From the NCBI GenBank assembly GCA_951813255.1, contig OX638353.1, positions 1,984,001 through 2,048,000 on the forward strand: DNA of 64,000 nucleotides, read 5' to 3'. Positions 35,738 through 44,241 of the stretch are shown here, one piece after another. This DNA is from an uncultured Dehalococcoidia bacterium (GTDB lineage Bacteria > Chloroflexota > Dehalococcoidia > Lucifugimonadales > JAAXIE01). The notes below the pieces were generated by a model, which did not search any database, was not told the origin of the DNA, and worked only from the letters and a program-made list of their open reading frames with translations. The translations under genes and the position numbers were made by a program. Each line of letters starts with the position of its first letter. Position 1 is the stretch's first letter.

Positions 35738-37792
35738 TTACCGGTCGCCTCTCAGCCCTGAGACAAGATCAGGCAAGTAGAGCTCAAGATGCGTCCCGTC
35801 TTGTCCAGTATCTCTAATGCGCAGCCGGCCAAGAGAATCTTGCAATATTAGCTCCGCATATGCAAGGCCTTGACCGGGCCGTCCTTTCGTGGAACCAATG
35901 AGGCTCACTGGATAATCAGGCTTGGCACCTTCTATCCCGGTCCCGTTGTCAATCACATCCAAGACGAAGTCACCCCTATCCTCATGACGCCCAATCTTGA
36001 GGACGCCGGGCCTGTCTGTCGGACGCTTGGCCTCAACGCCGTTCCGAACCACCTCCTTCACTGCCTCAAAGACGAGTTCACGCGCGACCATCGCGTTCTT
36101 TGAGGGCCACTGGTCAACTTCAATACGAATACCAAGAGTGTCTGCGAGAGGTTTCACCTCGTTGACGACGTCGGTCACGAGTTGTGCCACGTCTACTTCG
36201 GTCCTAGTGACAGGGCGTACATCAAGGAAACGGCGGAGGATTGTCTGGGAGACATCAATATGGCCCTGAGCGCGCGCAACAATCTGTAACAGCTGGGTCC
36301 GGAGTTCCTGTGGAGTAGTATTTTGCAGGGCGACCGCTTTGAGAGCCGCAATTTCGGCGCTTAGTCCAAGGAGAGGTTGCCCGAGTGAATGCGCTACTGC
36401 CCTTAGGCGAAACTCTGATGTCTCAAGGACATTCGCTGCCCGCTGTGACGCTTTTGCTTCCTTGGATGTCCATCGTGCTGAAAGTTCTTCGAAGATGTGT
36501 CCCTCAAAAAAAGCAAATTCTGCACGGACGTGCTGAACGAAAACATCGGATCCTTGGTCTTCAATCAGTCCCTGTCTGTTAGACATGTCACGCAATAAAG
36601 GGTTCTGATCACGCGAGATAAGGACATGCCCCGAGAAAGTTATGGGCTGAATCAGGGCGTATCCCTGACGTTGGGCTTTCCTTGCAGCCACGCCAATCCA
36701 ATCGTCATCTCCGAGGCCATACGGTTCCACGAGAATCCCATCTCGATACACAAGCACGCCATTCCCAACTGCATCAATTGCGGTAGCTCTGTGAGCAGCC
36801 GGTGGCGGCGTATACAGAAATATGCCCTTAAAGGGACCGCACTCGAGTGACTCCGGACGACCCTCGTTTTTGGCTAGCGTCGGGGTAACAATCGTTGGCT
36901 CGAAACTTTGAAGACGAGGGCGTCCGAGTTGTTTGTGCATGGATTCACTTCGACGTAATTCGCGAAGGATTTTAACTTGGCCTATGTTGTCCATTTGGAA
37001 CTCAAATGAATACTGATAATCCGTTGCTCGTAAGGCGGAGTTGGGTGTGATTGTTCCAATATCGTTTTCTTCTAGAAACGAATCACTGCCTAAGTGAATA
37101 GTAAAGTCGACTTCTCCACTCGCGGCCAATGGACGAACGAGAAGCTCGAGGTCCTGTTTAAGGCGCCCGAGTCGGGTTCTACTCCGACCAGCAACCGGCC
37201 TACCAACGACTCTCGCGTTCCACTTCTGGCTGAGGGCTCGGATGATTAGGATCGTCCCTGACTGGACTTGCGTTAAATCTGGTGTAGTCTCAAAATCATA
37301 AGAGATCTCCACCTCGTGAAGCGACCTCGTCATGTCGTCGAAGGAGCGCCAATCAAAGAGCACGTGAAGCCAAGTTGCATCCTTTCGAGTGCGCGTGAAT
37401 ATTTCGAGCGATTGCCCCAGTCGGCCGGCGGCGAGGCGACCAATTCCTTTTTCTCCAGCGGGGATCCTGTTGGCTTCCCGTCTGGCTGACTCTGAGGCGG
37501 CTGGGTTGTTCGAACGGGGCGGTGCGTCCGGAGACTTGTAGGAGAATCCGGGGCGCATCCAGTTCTCCTCAAAAGATTCCTCATCCATCCCTGTTCCATC
37601 GTCAGAAATCGTCAGGGTAGTGCTGTCAGGATTCGAGATACTGAAGTCAAGATACAGGTTGACAGCACCGGCATCATAGGCGTTCTTAACGAACTCGATG
37701 ATCGCTAGATTGGGATCAGCGATCAGTTGATTGCCGAGATAATGTTGAAGACGAGCTGAAGGAACGAATCGGAAAACCCGTTTCTTTTCCAT
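35738..37792 (-). CDS. Sensor kinase with two GHKL ATPase domains (Hsp90/MORC-like plus histidine kinase)
   Basis: The 684-residue protein has two ATP-binding units. The first, at the N-terminus, is Hsp90/MutL/MORC-like: IIEFVKNAYDAGA (Asn37), ISDDGTGM (residues 62-69) and GEKGIGRLAAGRLG (113-126). The second is a histidine kinase: FRLRAVAHSLGQPL with His468, EVVRNGVEAK (Asn584), DNGTGI (615-620) and a G-rich lid. No membrane segment is seen, so it senses a cytoplasmic signal. The start lies right after the methyltransferase stop and the response regulator follows by 11 bases. A molecule joining both ATPase types in a methyltransferase operon suggests defence. Each domain call is firm; the role is inference. 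Confidence 0.88.
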   Translation of the reverse strand: MEKKRVFRFVPSARLQHYLGNQLIADPNLAIIEFVKNAYDAGAVNLYLDFSISNPDSTTLTISDDGTGMDEESFEENWMRPGFSYKSPDAPPRSNNPAASESARREANRIPAGEKGIGRLAAGRLGQSLEIFTRTRKDATWLHVLFDWRSFDDMTRSLHEVEISYDFETTPDLTQVQSGTILIIRALSQKWNARVVGRPVAGRSRTRLGRLKQDLELLVRPLAASGEVDFTIHLGSDSFLEENDIGTITPNSALRATDYQYSFEFQMDNIGQVKILRELRRSESMHKQLGRPRLQSFEPTIVTPTLAKNEGRPESLECGPFKGIFLYTPPPAAHRATAIDAVGNGVLVYRDGILVEPYGLGDDDWIGVAARKAQRQGYALIQPITFSGHVLISRDQNPLLRDMSNRQGLIEDQGSDVFVQHVRAEFAFFEGHIFEELSARWTSKEAKASQRAANVLETSEFRLRAVAHSLGQPLLGLSAEIAALKAVALQNTTPQELRTQLLQIVARAQGHIDVSQTILRRFLDVRPVTRTEVDVAQLVTDVVNEVKPLADTLGIRIEVDQWPSKNAMVARELVFEAVKEVVRNGVEAKRPTDRPGVLKIGRHEDRGDFVLDVIDNGTGIEGAKPDYPVSLIGSTKGRPGQGLAYAELILQDSLGRLRIRDTGQDGTHLELYLPDLVSGLRGDR

Positions 37793-37793
37793 G

Positions 37794-39137
37794 TCAGCTA
37801 TTTGGCCTTTTGGCGAACATTATGCTCTCACGAAGAAATGGGGATTCAGAGTGACGTCTTCGAAGGCGTCGAGCGACATCTATTCGCTCAATGATGAATC
37901 CTAGGCGGCGCGCTATCTCCGCCATTATCAGGTCTGCAGCGATTATAAATCCTTGCTCTCCATTACCATGCAGAGAATTACCGACGACATATACGAGATC
38001 ACCCCCAGGGCGCAGACGATTCCACGCTGACTCAAGAGTTCGAGCCATGTCACTGGCATAGCCATTTATCATCGCGCGGCGCTGTGAAGCGTAGTGGTCT
38101 TCTGGCACCACATCCAAGATTGGCGCCACAACGTCGGTGACATGACTGAGGCCGGTATCGTCCATCGCCTCCCGCTTTATGCTCGGATGGCTGTGCACCG
38201 TGTTTAATCGTTGCGACAAAAAGCCTAAAGGATCTTCGAACATCCCCAACAGCCACGCCTCCATCTTATACACCTCTGTGTAATCGATGTTGTTTGGATA
38301 CGGAGGCGAGAAGATGACGAGGTCAAAGGTCGGACGGGGTGGAACGCAGCTCATCGACCGTCCGTCCCCAAGATGGATTCGGCCTTGAACGGCGACACGT
38401 TCGTCAGGCATGTCCATCTCAATCTGCGCAGCGCGTGCCAGGAAATTGCGGATTGGGCGGGCACGGATCTTCGTCGGCACGTATCGGAGGGCGCGCCCGT
38501 CACGGCGTAGCGAACTGATCGGTTCTACAGAGGCACCAAGGCAAAGACGCGCCAACGCTATGTCCTGTTGGCCCGCCCCAGCAGACTCCTCTAGGTCAAT
38601 GGACGCGCGGAGCCGTAGGAGGAGATCGAGATCGTTCTCATCGAAGTACGAGTCGTTGTGGAATGTAGAGAGGTCTGGAACAGGAGGTGCCTGCACTTTG
38701 CCGCAATATGCCGTGGCCGCAACCTTTCTAGCGAGCCTCCCGAAAGTCTTTGTGGGCGCTTGCATGGCTGTGAGTTTGGCTGTGCCGACGAGCTGAATGA
38801 AGGGGTTGCATTCAAGCCCGTGGAACGTCACTCGCCTGAGACTGTTCTGGGCGGCGAGGTTGGCGAGCGATACGGCGGTCGTGCCTACGCCAGCGAACGG
38901 ATCCAATACTCGGATAGAAGGCTGATCTTCCAAGCGAGTGTCGGCGACGACTCGACTCAAGAGACCACAGGAGAAAGCCTCCTTCAGATGAAACCACCGG
39001 TGGACCGGTGCACGGCCGTTCCCATTAGGCACAACGAGCGAACTATAGTGACCGGTTTCCTGAAAGGCGAATCGAGCCTGAAGCTGTAGATAGTGCCCTT
39101 GCAGCAGTCTTTGGGCTGCGTTGCCTCCTTTCTCCAT
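37794..39137 (-). CDS. DNA methyltransferase of the SPPY (N4-cytosine/N6-adenine) type
   Basis: The 447-residue protein carries motif I LDPFAGVGTT (residues 78-87), binding S-adenosylmethionine, and the catalytic SPPY (277-280) followed by PNNIDYTEVYKMEAW. SPPY is typical of N4-cytosine methyltransferases, though some N6-adenine enzymes share it. The late RPGGDLVYVVGNSLHG is motif-X-like region. About 190 residues separate the two motifs, which is long. No restriction endonuclease gene is adjacent. It lies 11 bases after the small gene and directly before the double-GHKL kinase. Confidence 0.85.
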   Translation of the reverse strand: MEKGGNAAQRLLQGHYLQLQARFAFQETGHYSSLVVPNGNGRAPVHRWFHLKEAFSCGLLSRVVADTRLEDQPSIRVLDPFAGVGTTAVSLANLAAQNSLRRVTFHGLECNPFIQLVGTAKLTAMQAPTKTFGRLARKVAATAYCGKVQAPPVPDLSTFHNDSYFDENDLDLLLRLRASIDLEESAGAGQQDIALARLCLGASVEPISSLRRDGRALRYVPTKIRARPIRNFLARAAQIEMDMPDERVAVQGRIHLGDGRSMSCVPPRPTFDLVIFSPPYPNNIDYTEVYKMEAWLLGMFEDPLGFLSQRLNTVHSHPSIKREAMDDTGLSHVTDVVAPILDVVPEDHYASQRRAMINGYASDMARTLESAWNRLRPGGDLVYVVGNSLHGNGEQGFIIAADLIMAEIARRLGFIIERIDVARRLRRRHSESPFLRESIMFAKRPNS

Positions 39138-39148
39138 CAGGGAAACGC

Positions 39149-39400
39149 CTAGCCGTCGACTCTCACGAGGACGAAGCCGAGTCGACCAAGGTTGTGCCTC
39201 GCCACTGCGCTGGTGAAGTCAAGCCGGTCAAGCCCCGTTGCGGCCTCGAATACTTGCTTGACCGGGTATGTCGTCCCGCGGACTTCCACTGCATGCCGTT
39301 GAATCGGCTCCGGGCTCACCCCTCGTAGGCATGATTCCACATCGCTCCGCGAGAGGTGCAACATTTTCCCGTTCACTACGAAAGTTATCTGCTCGGACAC
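39149..39400 (-). CDS. Small protein at the head of the methyltransferase-phosphorelay operon
   Basis: The 83-residue protein begins SEQITFVVNGKMLHLSRSDV and has the pattern PIQRHAVEVRGTTYPVKQVFEAATGLDRLDF followed by ARHNLGRLGF (bases about 39160-39330). I have a faint recollection of such small modules near DNA-modification or restriction genes, but cannot name a family. A GTG at 39400 is chosen because GGAGGAG lies 4-5 bases upstream. A promoter is seen at 39438-39466. It may bind DNA, given its basic tail, but this is a guess. Confidence 0.6.
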   Translation of the reverse strand: MSEQITFVVNGKMLHLSRSDVESCLRGVSPEPIQRHAVEVRGTTYPVKQVFEAATGLDRLDFTSAVARHNLGRLGFVLVRVDG

Positions 39401-39437
39401 AGGCTCCTCCAGACGGCAGGGCTGCCTACTTATTCCA

Positions 39438-39466
39438 CTTATACTATTTCCCGTCTCGACCATCAA
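39438..39466 (-). promoter_or_regulatory. Promoter of the five-gene methyltransferase-phosphorelay operon
   Basis: On the minus strand TTGATG (39461-39466) and TATAAG (39438-39443) are separated by exactly 17 bases, about 38 bases before the GTG at 39400. Confidence 0.55.
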
Positions 39467-39599
39467 GAGCAGCACGGCGAATTGGATGGATTGGTGAGGG
39501 CTGGGCGTGGCCGGGCCGCTAGTCCTGCTCTGGGCGGGTCTCTTTGGGGTGGGGTGCTATTACAATGGGGGCATCCTGGTGTTCGGGGATGGGTGATTT

Positions 39600-41090
39600 A
39601 TGCGGACGGGGGCAGAGTATAGGGAGAGTTTGCGGGATGGGCGGGATGTGTGGGTGATGGGGGAGGGGGCGGTGGCGGATGTGACGACGGACCGGGCGAC
39701 CTCGGCCATGGTGAATGAGTATGTGCGGTGGTATGACCGGCACTTCGATGCTGAGTGGCAGGATATTCTGCTAAGTCCTTCTGATGTAAACGGGGCTCGG
39801 GCTGATGGAGATGGGGAGCGGCGTCCGCTTGCTTTTGTTCCGCCCAAGACTTCCGGGGACTTGGCGCGCTTGGGGAAGGCGGTCAGTGCGGTGCATGCCT
39901 TGGGCGGGGGGAACATGACGCACAACCCGGGCTACGGGACCCTGATTGCGTTGGGGATGCTGAATGTTCTAAAGGAGTTGAATAAGTCTTCAGATGAGAT
40001 TGAGGCGGCGGAGGAGTATGTAGCATCTCTGACGGAGAGCGGCAGGTTTCTGACGTTCGCCGGGGGTGGGACGCTGATCGGGACGCGGATGAGGCAAGCT
40101 GAGAGTGAGCGGGCGGCGATCCGCTTGGTCAGTGAGACGGCTGAAGGGATCGTGGTGAGTGGCAAGGTGCAGATGCACACCAGCACGCCCTTCGCGGAGG
40201 ACCTGCTGGTGACGTGCAGGGAGGACTTGCCACCGGGCAGCGGAAGGTTCCTGTGGTTCATCGTGCCGGTGAACTCGCGGGGCATGCGAGTGGTGGCGCG
40301 CCGAGTGGCGGCCAAGCACGAGAACGCGTTTCTGGGACCGCTGAGCAGCCGGTTTGATGAGCTGGATGCGATGGTCTGGCTGGAGGACGTGTTCGTGCCG
40401 CGTTCTCGCGTTTTTTCTGCGGAGTCTCTGACACTGAACCTGTCGAAGCGCCAGTCGCTGGTGTCCTGGTTGCTCTGGCATCATAGCTACGGGTGGCTGG
40501 CCAAGGCGGAATTGACCTTGGCCTTGGGGCTGGCCTTGACTGAGGTAATGGGGTTGAAGGGGAATCCCCAGACAATGGAGCAATTGATCGAGCTGACGGT
40601 GAACGTGCAGACGACGCGGACCTGCATGTTGGCAGCGGAACTGGACCCGGAGACGACGAAGGGGGGGCATGCATTGCCCAACCAGATCCATGTTGCGGCT
40701 GCGGGCATAAACACACTGAAGGTCCGCCAGCGCATGACTGAAATCCTGCGAGTGCTTCCCGGTTCGTCGCTGGTGAACGCACCTGCGGATACCGACTTCG
40801 CCGACCCGGTGATGGCTGCGGAGCTGGAGGATGCCTTTGGCGGGGGTGGCTACACTGCGCTGCAGAGAGCAGCGCTGTTGCAGCTTACGTGGGATCACGT
40901 TTCGTCGGGCTTGGATGGGCGAGAGTCGGCCTTTGAGCTCCTTGCCAGTGGCGGGCTGGAGGTATGGCGGCGGCGGTTGTGGGCTTGGTTTGAGAGACGG
41001 AACGAGTTGGCGAATGGCGTGCAGGGGTTTCTGGACGTGGACCTGCCGACTATGGATTTGAGCGGGGTGCAGCCTCCGCGGGTGCGGTAG
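39600..41090 (+). CDS. 4-Hydroxyphenylacetate 3-monooxygenase-like oxygenase (HpaB family)
   Basis: The 496-residue protein matches the HpaB oxygenase group, which uses FADH2 from a partner reductase to hydroxylate phenolic rings. MRTGAEYRESLRDGRDVWVMGE is the typical start (first 20 residues or so), with GGGNMTHNPGYGTLIALGM near residue 103, FAGGGTLIGTRM near residue 150 and DVFVPRSRVF near residue 265. No reductase (HpaC) gene is adjacent. The natural substrate is probably an aromatic compound. Downstream is an MFS transporter. Confidence 0.88.
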   Translation: MRTGAEYRESLRDGRDVWVMGEGAVADVTTDRATSAMVNEYVRWYDRHFDAEWQDILLSPSDVNGARADGDGERRPLAFVPPKTSGDLARLGKAVSAVHALGGGNMTHNPGYGTLIALGMLNVLKELNKSSDEIEAAEEYVASLTESGRFLTFAGGGTLIGTRMRQAESERAAIRLVSETAEGIVVSGKVQMHTSTPFAEDLLVTCREDLPPGSGRFLWFIVPVNSRGMRVVARRVAAKHENAFLGPLSSRFDELDAMVWLEDVFVPRSRVFSAESLTLNLSKRQSLVSWLLWHHSYGWLAKAELTLALGLALTEVMGLKGNPQTMEQLIELTVNVQTTRTCMLAAELDPETTKGGHALPNQIHVAAAGINTLKVRQRMTEILRVLPGSSLVNAPADTDFADPVMAAELEDAFGGGGYTALQRAALLQLTWDHVSSGLDGRESAFELLASGGLEVWRRRLWAWFERRNELANGVQGFLDVDLPTMDLSGVQPPRVR

Positions 41091-41258
41091 GTTGGTGGTT
41101 GGAGGGAACTCTACCCGTCTTGGGGCGTCGCAAGGTAGCCAAGCCCCTGGCCTCTAAACCGGTGCGCCGTGGGAGTTCCGATTGCCGGAAATCGGCGCTG
41201 GCGGTGGCGGGGACGGGCTGCTGTTGAAGGCGTGGCATGGGGGTGATACAAAGGCCGG

Positions 41259-42539
41259 ATGGGTTTGAGGGGGATCATTCCGGCTGGGATGGTGTATGCG
41301 GTATCGCCCACTACTGCGGTGATCATGGGCGACTCGCTGATATATGTGGTGCTGCCGGTGGCGGCGGTGGAGTTTGGGGCGGGTGAGAATTTCGGGCTGA
41401 CGGCGTCGTTCTGGATCGGGCTGGCGCTGAGCATCAACCGGTTCGTGCGGCTGGTCAGCAATGCGTTCGCTGCCTCGGTGTACCAGCGGTTTGGGGTGCG
41501 GTGGCCTTTCGTGGCTTCCATTGCCGTGGGATCCCTGACGACACTGGCCTATGGTGTGGGAAACGGGCTGGCGTTGCTGTTGGTGGCGCGGGCTGTGTGG
41601 GGGGTGTCGTACTCGCACATGCGACTGGCGGCGCAGTTGACGGCGTTCGGAGTGGGGACGGCGGCGATGCGGGGCCGGATGATGGGGTTCTTCAACTCGG
41701 GGCAAAGGCTGGGCAGCCTTATCGCGGTCACGGCTGGGGCGGCGCTATTCCAACTGACGTCGAGAGAGGTGACGTTCGTGACCTTGGCGGGGGTCGGGCT
41801 GGTGGGCGTGCTCATCGCCACGCGGGTGCCGGAGCTGAGGCCGGAGAGCGTGGGGGGCGAAGAGGGAGGATTGAGGAGTGGGGTGAGGCGTTGGCTGAAC
41901 CCTTGGGACTTGGCCATATCCAGGATACCTGGGTATGGGCGCAGGCTGAGGCTGCCCCTTCTCTCGATCAGCTTGATGCGGTTTGCGACGGCGTTCGGGG
42001 CCAATGGGCTGGCCATTGCCACGGTGGCGCCCTACTTGGCTGAGTTCGCTGACGAAAACGAGAAGGTGCTGGGAGGGTCACTGGCGGTGGTGACGCTGGC
42101 GGGGTTGCTGGTTGGACTCAGGTGGTCCGCGGAATTGGGGCTTGGAGTGCCGTTGGGGCACGTGTCGGACCGAGTGGGAAGGCGGATGTCCATCGCGTGG
42201 GGGATGGGGGCGATGCTTGCCGGCTTGGGGGTCATCGTTGCGTTTGATTCGGTGGTGGCAGCTGTGGTGGGGATACCGCTGCTGTTCGTGGCGTCGGTGG
42301 GAGTGAACGCGGCGCTGGATGCTGCCATAGGGGAGACCTCGACGGATGCGGCGCGGGCAGCGGTGATGGGGAGGTACTCGACGTGGCTGGACCTAGGGGC
42401 GGCGCTGGGGCCGTTCACCGGGTTTTTGATCGCTGATAGAATCGGATTCCAGGGCGCGTTCCTGGTTGCAGCGGTGCTTCTGGCAGGGGCATGGGTGTTG
42501 TACGTCATGGCTGTGGGGAGCCCGCTGCGGAGGAGATAG
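41259..42539 (+). CDS. MFS transporter
   Basis: The 426-residue protein has about twelve hydrophobic helices. HVSDRVGRRMSIAWG near residue 300 is the MFS-type loop between helices, and a similar loop near helix 2-3 reads VYQRFGVRWPFV. It moves a small solute across the membrane, direction and substrate unknown. Its position behind the HpaB-like gene suggests that it might carry the oxygenase substrate. Confidence 0.85.
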   Translation: MGLRGIIPAGMVYAVSPTTAVIMGDSLIYVVLPVAAVEFGAGENFGLTASFWIGLALSINRFVRLVSNAFAASVYQRFGVRWPFVASIAVGSLTTLAYGVGNGLALLLVARAVWGVSYSHMRLAAQLTAFGVGTAAMRGRMMGFFNSGQRLGSLIAVTAGAALFQLTSREVTFVTLAGVGLVGVLIATRVPELRPESVGGEEGGLRSGVRRWLNPWDLAISRIPGYGRRLRLPLLSISLMRFATAFGANGLAIATVAPYLAEFADENEKVLGGSLAVVTLAGLLVGLRWSAELGLGVPLGHVSDRVGRRMSIAWGMGAMLAGLGVIVAFDSVVAAVVGIPLLFVASVGVNAALDAAIGETSTDAARAAVMGRYSTWLDLGAALGPFTGFLIADRIGFQGAFLVAAVLLAGAWVLYVMAVGSPLRRR

Positions 42540-42576
42540 TTGCAGGGACTATTTGGGGCAGATTGAGGAGTAGAGA

Positions 42577-43101
42577 GTGGCAGCGACGGATTCGGTGATG
42601 TATTCGCTGGAGCGGAACTGGGAGATGGTGGAGAAGGCGATCTCGGACTTGGACGACGAGGCGATGGCGCGGCAGCCGAACGCGCACAGCAACTCGATTG
42701 CGTGGATATTCGGGCACATCAGCCGGGTGACGGACATGTTCATCATGCAGAGGTTGCAGTCGAAGCCGGAGTTGTGGTTTACGGATGGGTGGTGCGAGAG
42801 GTACGGGATGACGGAGAACGTGGAGGGGCTGGGGATGGGTGCGGACCTGGCAAATTGGAATGCGCCGGCGAGGGAGGTGCAGGTGGGGTACTTCGAGGCA
42901 GTGAAGGCTATCACGAGGGAGTACGTGGGGTCGCTGTCGGCGGAGGACTTGGAGAGGCGGGTGGTGTTCCCTCCGACGGCGCTACGGCAGGAGCACACGC
43001 TGGGTACGGCGCTGGGGCAACTGGTGCTGGAGAGTGTGGCGCATGGAGGGCAGATTGCGTACTTGCGGGGGTTTCATCGAGGGATGGGGTGGTACCGGTA
43101 G
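42577..43101 (+). CDS. DinB-family metal-binding protein
   Basis: The 174-residue four-helix bundle protein follows the DinB/YfiT pattern. The His residues expected for metal binding are in SIAWIFGHISRV (about residue 47), and late SVAHGGQIAYLRG with His near residue 155 and Gln. GTG start with GAGGAG about 7 bases upstream. Members include thiol-dependent transferases and damage-inducible proteins. A decayed partial copy lies at 43922-44196. Confidence 0.82.
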   Translation: MAATDSVMYSLERNWEMVEKAISDLDDEAMARQPNAHSNSIAWIFGHISRVTDMFIMQRLQSKPELWFTDGWCERYGMTENVEGLGMGADLANWNAPAREVQVGYFEAVKAITREYVGSLSAEDLERRVVFPPTALRQEHTLGTALGQLVLESVAHGGQIAYLRGFHRGMGWYR

Positions 43102-43119
43102 GTGGTGCTGGCGTCTGCG

Positions 43120-43812
43120 ATGATTCGCTTGGTTGTGATGATGGTATGCGTGGGAGTGGCGCTGGGGGCGTGCGGTGGAGGCGAGCGTGTGGTGGAGGAG
43201 ATGGAGATTAGTGCGGGCACGGTTGGAGAGGATAGTCAGGGCGAGTGTGAGGTGACGCCTCGACAGACGGAGGGGCCGTACTACTTGGATGTGGGGCAGG
43301 TGCGGCGGGACATCACCGAGGGGAAGGCTGGGGCGCTTCTGCTGGTAAGGCTGCACTTGGTGGAGGCGGGGTCGTGCGCGCCTATTGGGGACGCTTTCGT
43401 GGATATCTGGCATACGGATGCGATGGGGCAGTACTCGGGCTTCGGCGGGCAGGGCGATGATGGAGCGGACACCTCGGGCGAGACATTCTTGCGAGGGACG
43501 CAGGTCACCGACGCCGACGGGCTGGTGGAGTTCGAGACGGTCTACCCTGGGTGGTACCCCGGCAGGACTGCTCATATCCACTTCAAGGCCTATACGGACG
43601 AGGGGAGTCTGGTGAGTTCACAGATGTACTTCCCCGATGACATCAGTGATGCGGTGTATGCCGCGGAACCCTATTCCGTGCGGGAGGTCCGGAGGACGAC
43701 GAATGACAATGATGGCCTCACCCGCAATCCAGCAAGCCGAGCTCTGCTGGGGGATGTGACGGAGAGTGGGGATGGGTACGTGGTTTCGATGGTTGTGGGG
43801 GTGGAGAGGTGA
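43120..43812 (+). CDS. Exported lipoprotein of the intradiol ring-cleavage dioxygenase family
   Basis: The 230-residue protein begins with a lipoprotein signal, MIRLVVMMVCVGVALGAC, so it is anchored outside the cell. The rest has the catechol-dioxygenase fold with TEGPYYLD (Tyr ligand), AFVDIWHTDAMGQYSG (second Tyr) and YPGRTAHIHFK (two His), the four Fe(III) ligands. An extracellular position suggests attack on catechol-type compounds outside. The ATG at 43120 is preferred to GTG at 43102 because it starts the signal peptide. It is 18 bases behind DinB. Confidence 0.85.
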   Translation: MIRLVVMMVCVGVALGACGGGERVVEEMEISAGTVGEDSQGECEVTPRQTEGPYYLDVGQVRRDITEGKAGALLLVRLHLVEAGSCAPIGDAFVDIWHTDAMGQYSGFGGQGDDGADTSGETFLRGTQVTDADGLVEFETVYPGWYPGRTAHIHFKAYTDEGSLVSSQMYFPDDISDAVYAAEPYSVREVRRTTNDNDGLTRNPASRALLGDVTESGDGYVVSMVVGVER

Positions 43813-43921
43813 TGTGGGGTTAACGGCAGGGCCATGGGTCTGCGCTGGCAGTGGTGCTCGGAGCATTAACGACCGTGTTGACTGGCGCGTTGACGCTTGC
43901 GAGGGAGATGATATGTCGTTA

Positions 43922-44040
43922 GCCGCAGCGCCGTCGGAGCGAACACCACCCGCCTCTCCAAGTCTTCCGCAGAGAGCGAACCCACGTACTCCGTCGTAAT
44001 CGCCTTCACCGCTTCGAGATAGCCCGTCTGCACTTCCCTG
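43922..44040 (-). pseudogene. DinB fragment, inverted
   Basis: This segment is a reverse-strand near copy of the intact DinB gene around 42870-42995 (about residues 98-140 of the protein), with scattered substitutions. It has no start and is not open far beyond. It belongs with the next fragment in the opposite orientation. Confidence 0.7.
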
Positions 44041-44099
44041 CTGGGGCTTCCATCTGCCTACCTGAGATTGGCACTATGGGCCAGAAAATAGGTCGGCCC

Positions 44100-44196
44100 T
44101 ACGGCGCTGGGGGCAACTGTTGCTGGAGAGTGTGGCGCATGGAGGGCAGATTGCGTACTTGCGGGGTTTCTTCGGGGGATGGGGTGGTACCGGTAG
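44100..44196 (+). pseudogene. DinB fragment, direct
   Basis: This segment copies bases about 43005-43101 of the intact DinB gene, including its stop, with only a few changes. It follows the inverted fragment, so a duplicated DinB end underwent inversion of its first half. From 43813 to 44241 no other gene is seen. Confidence 0.75.
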
Positions 44197-44241
44197 GGGG
44201 TGCTGAGGTCAGTGAGTAGCGCGCTAAAGAGTGAGGGCCGC

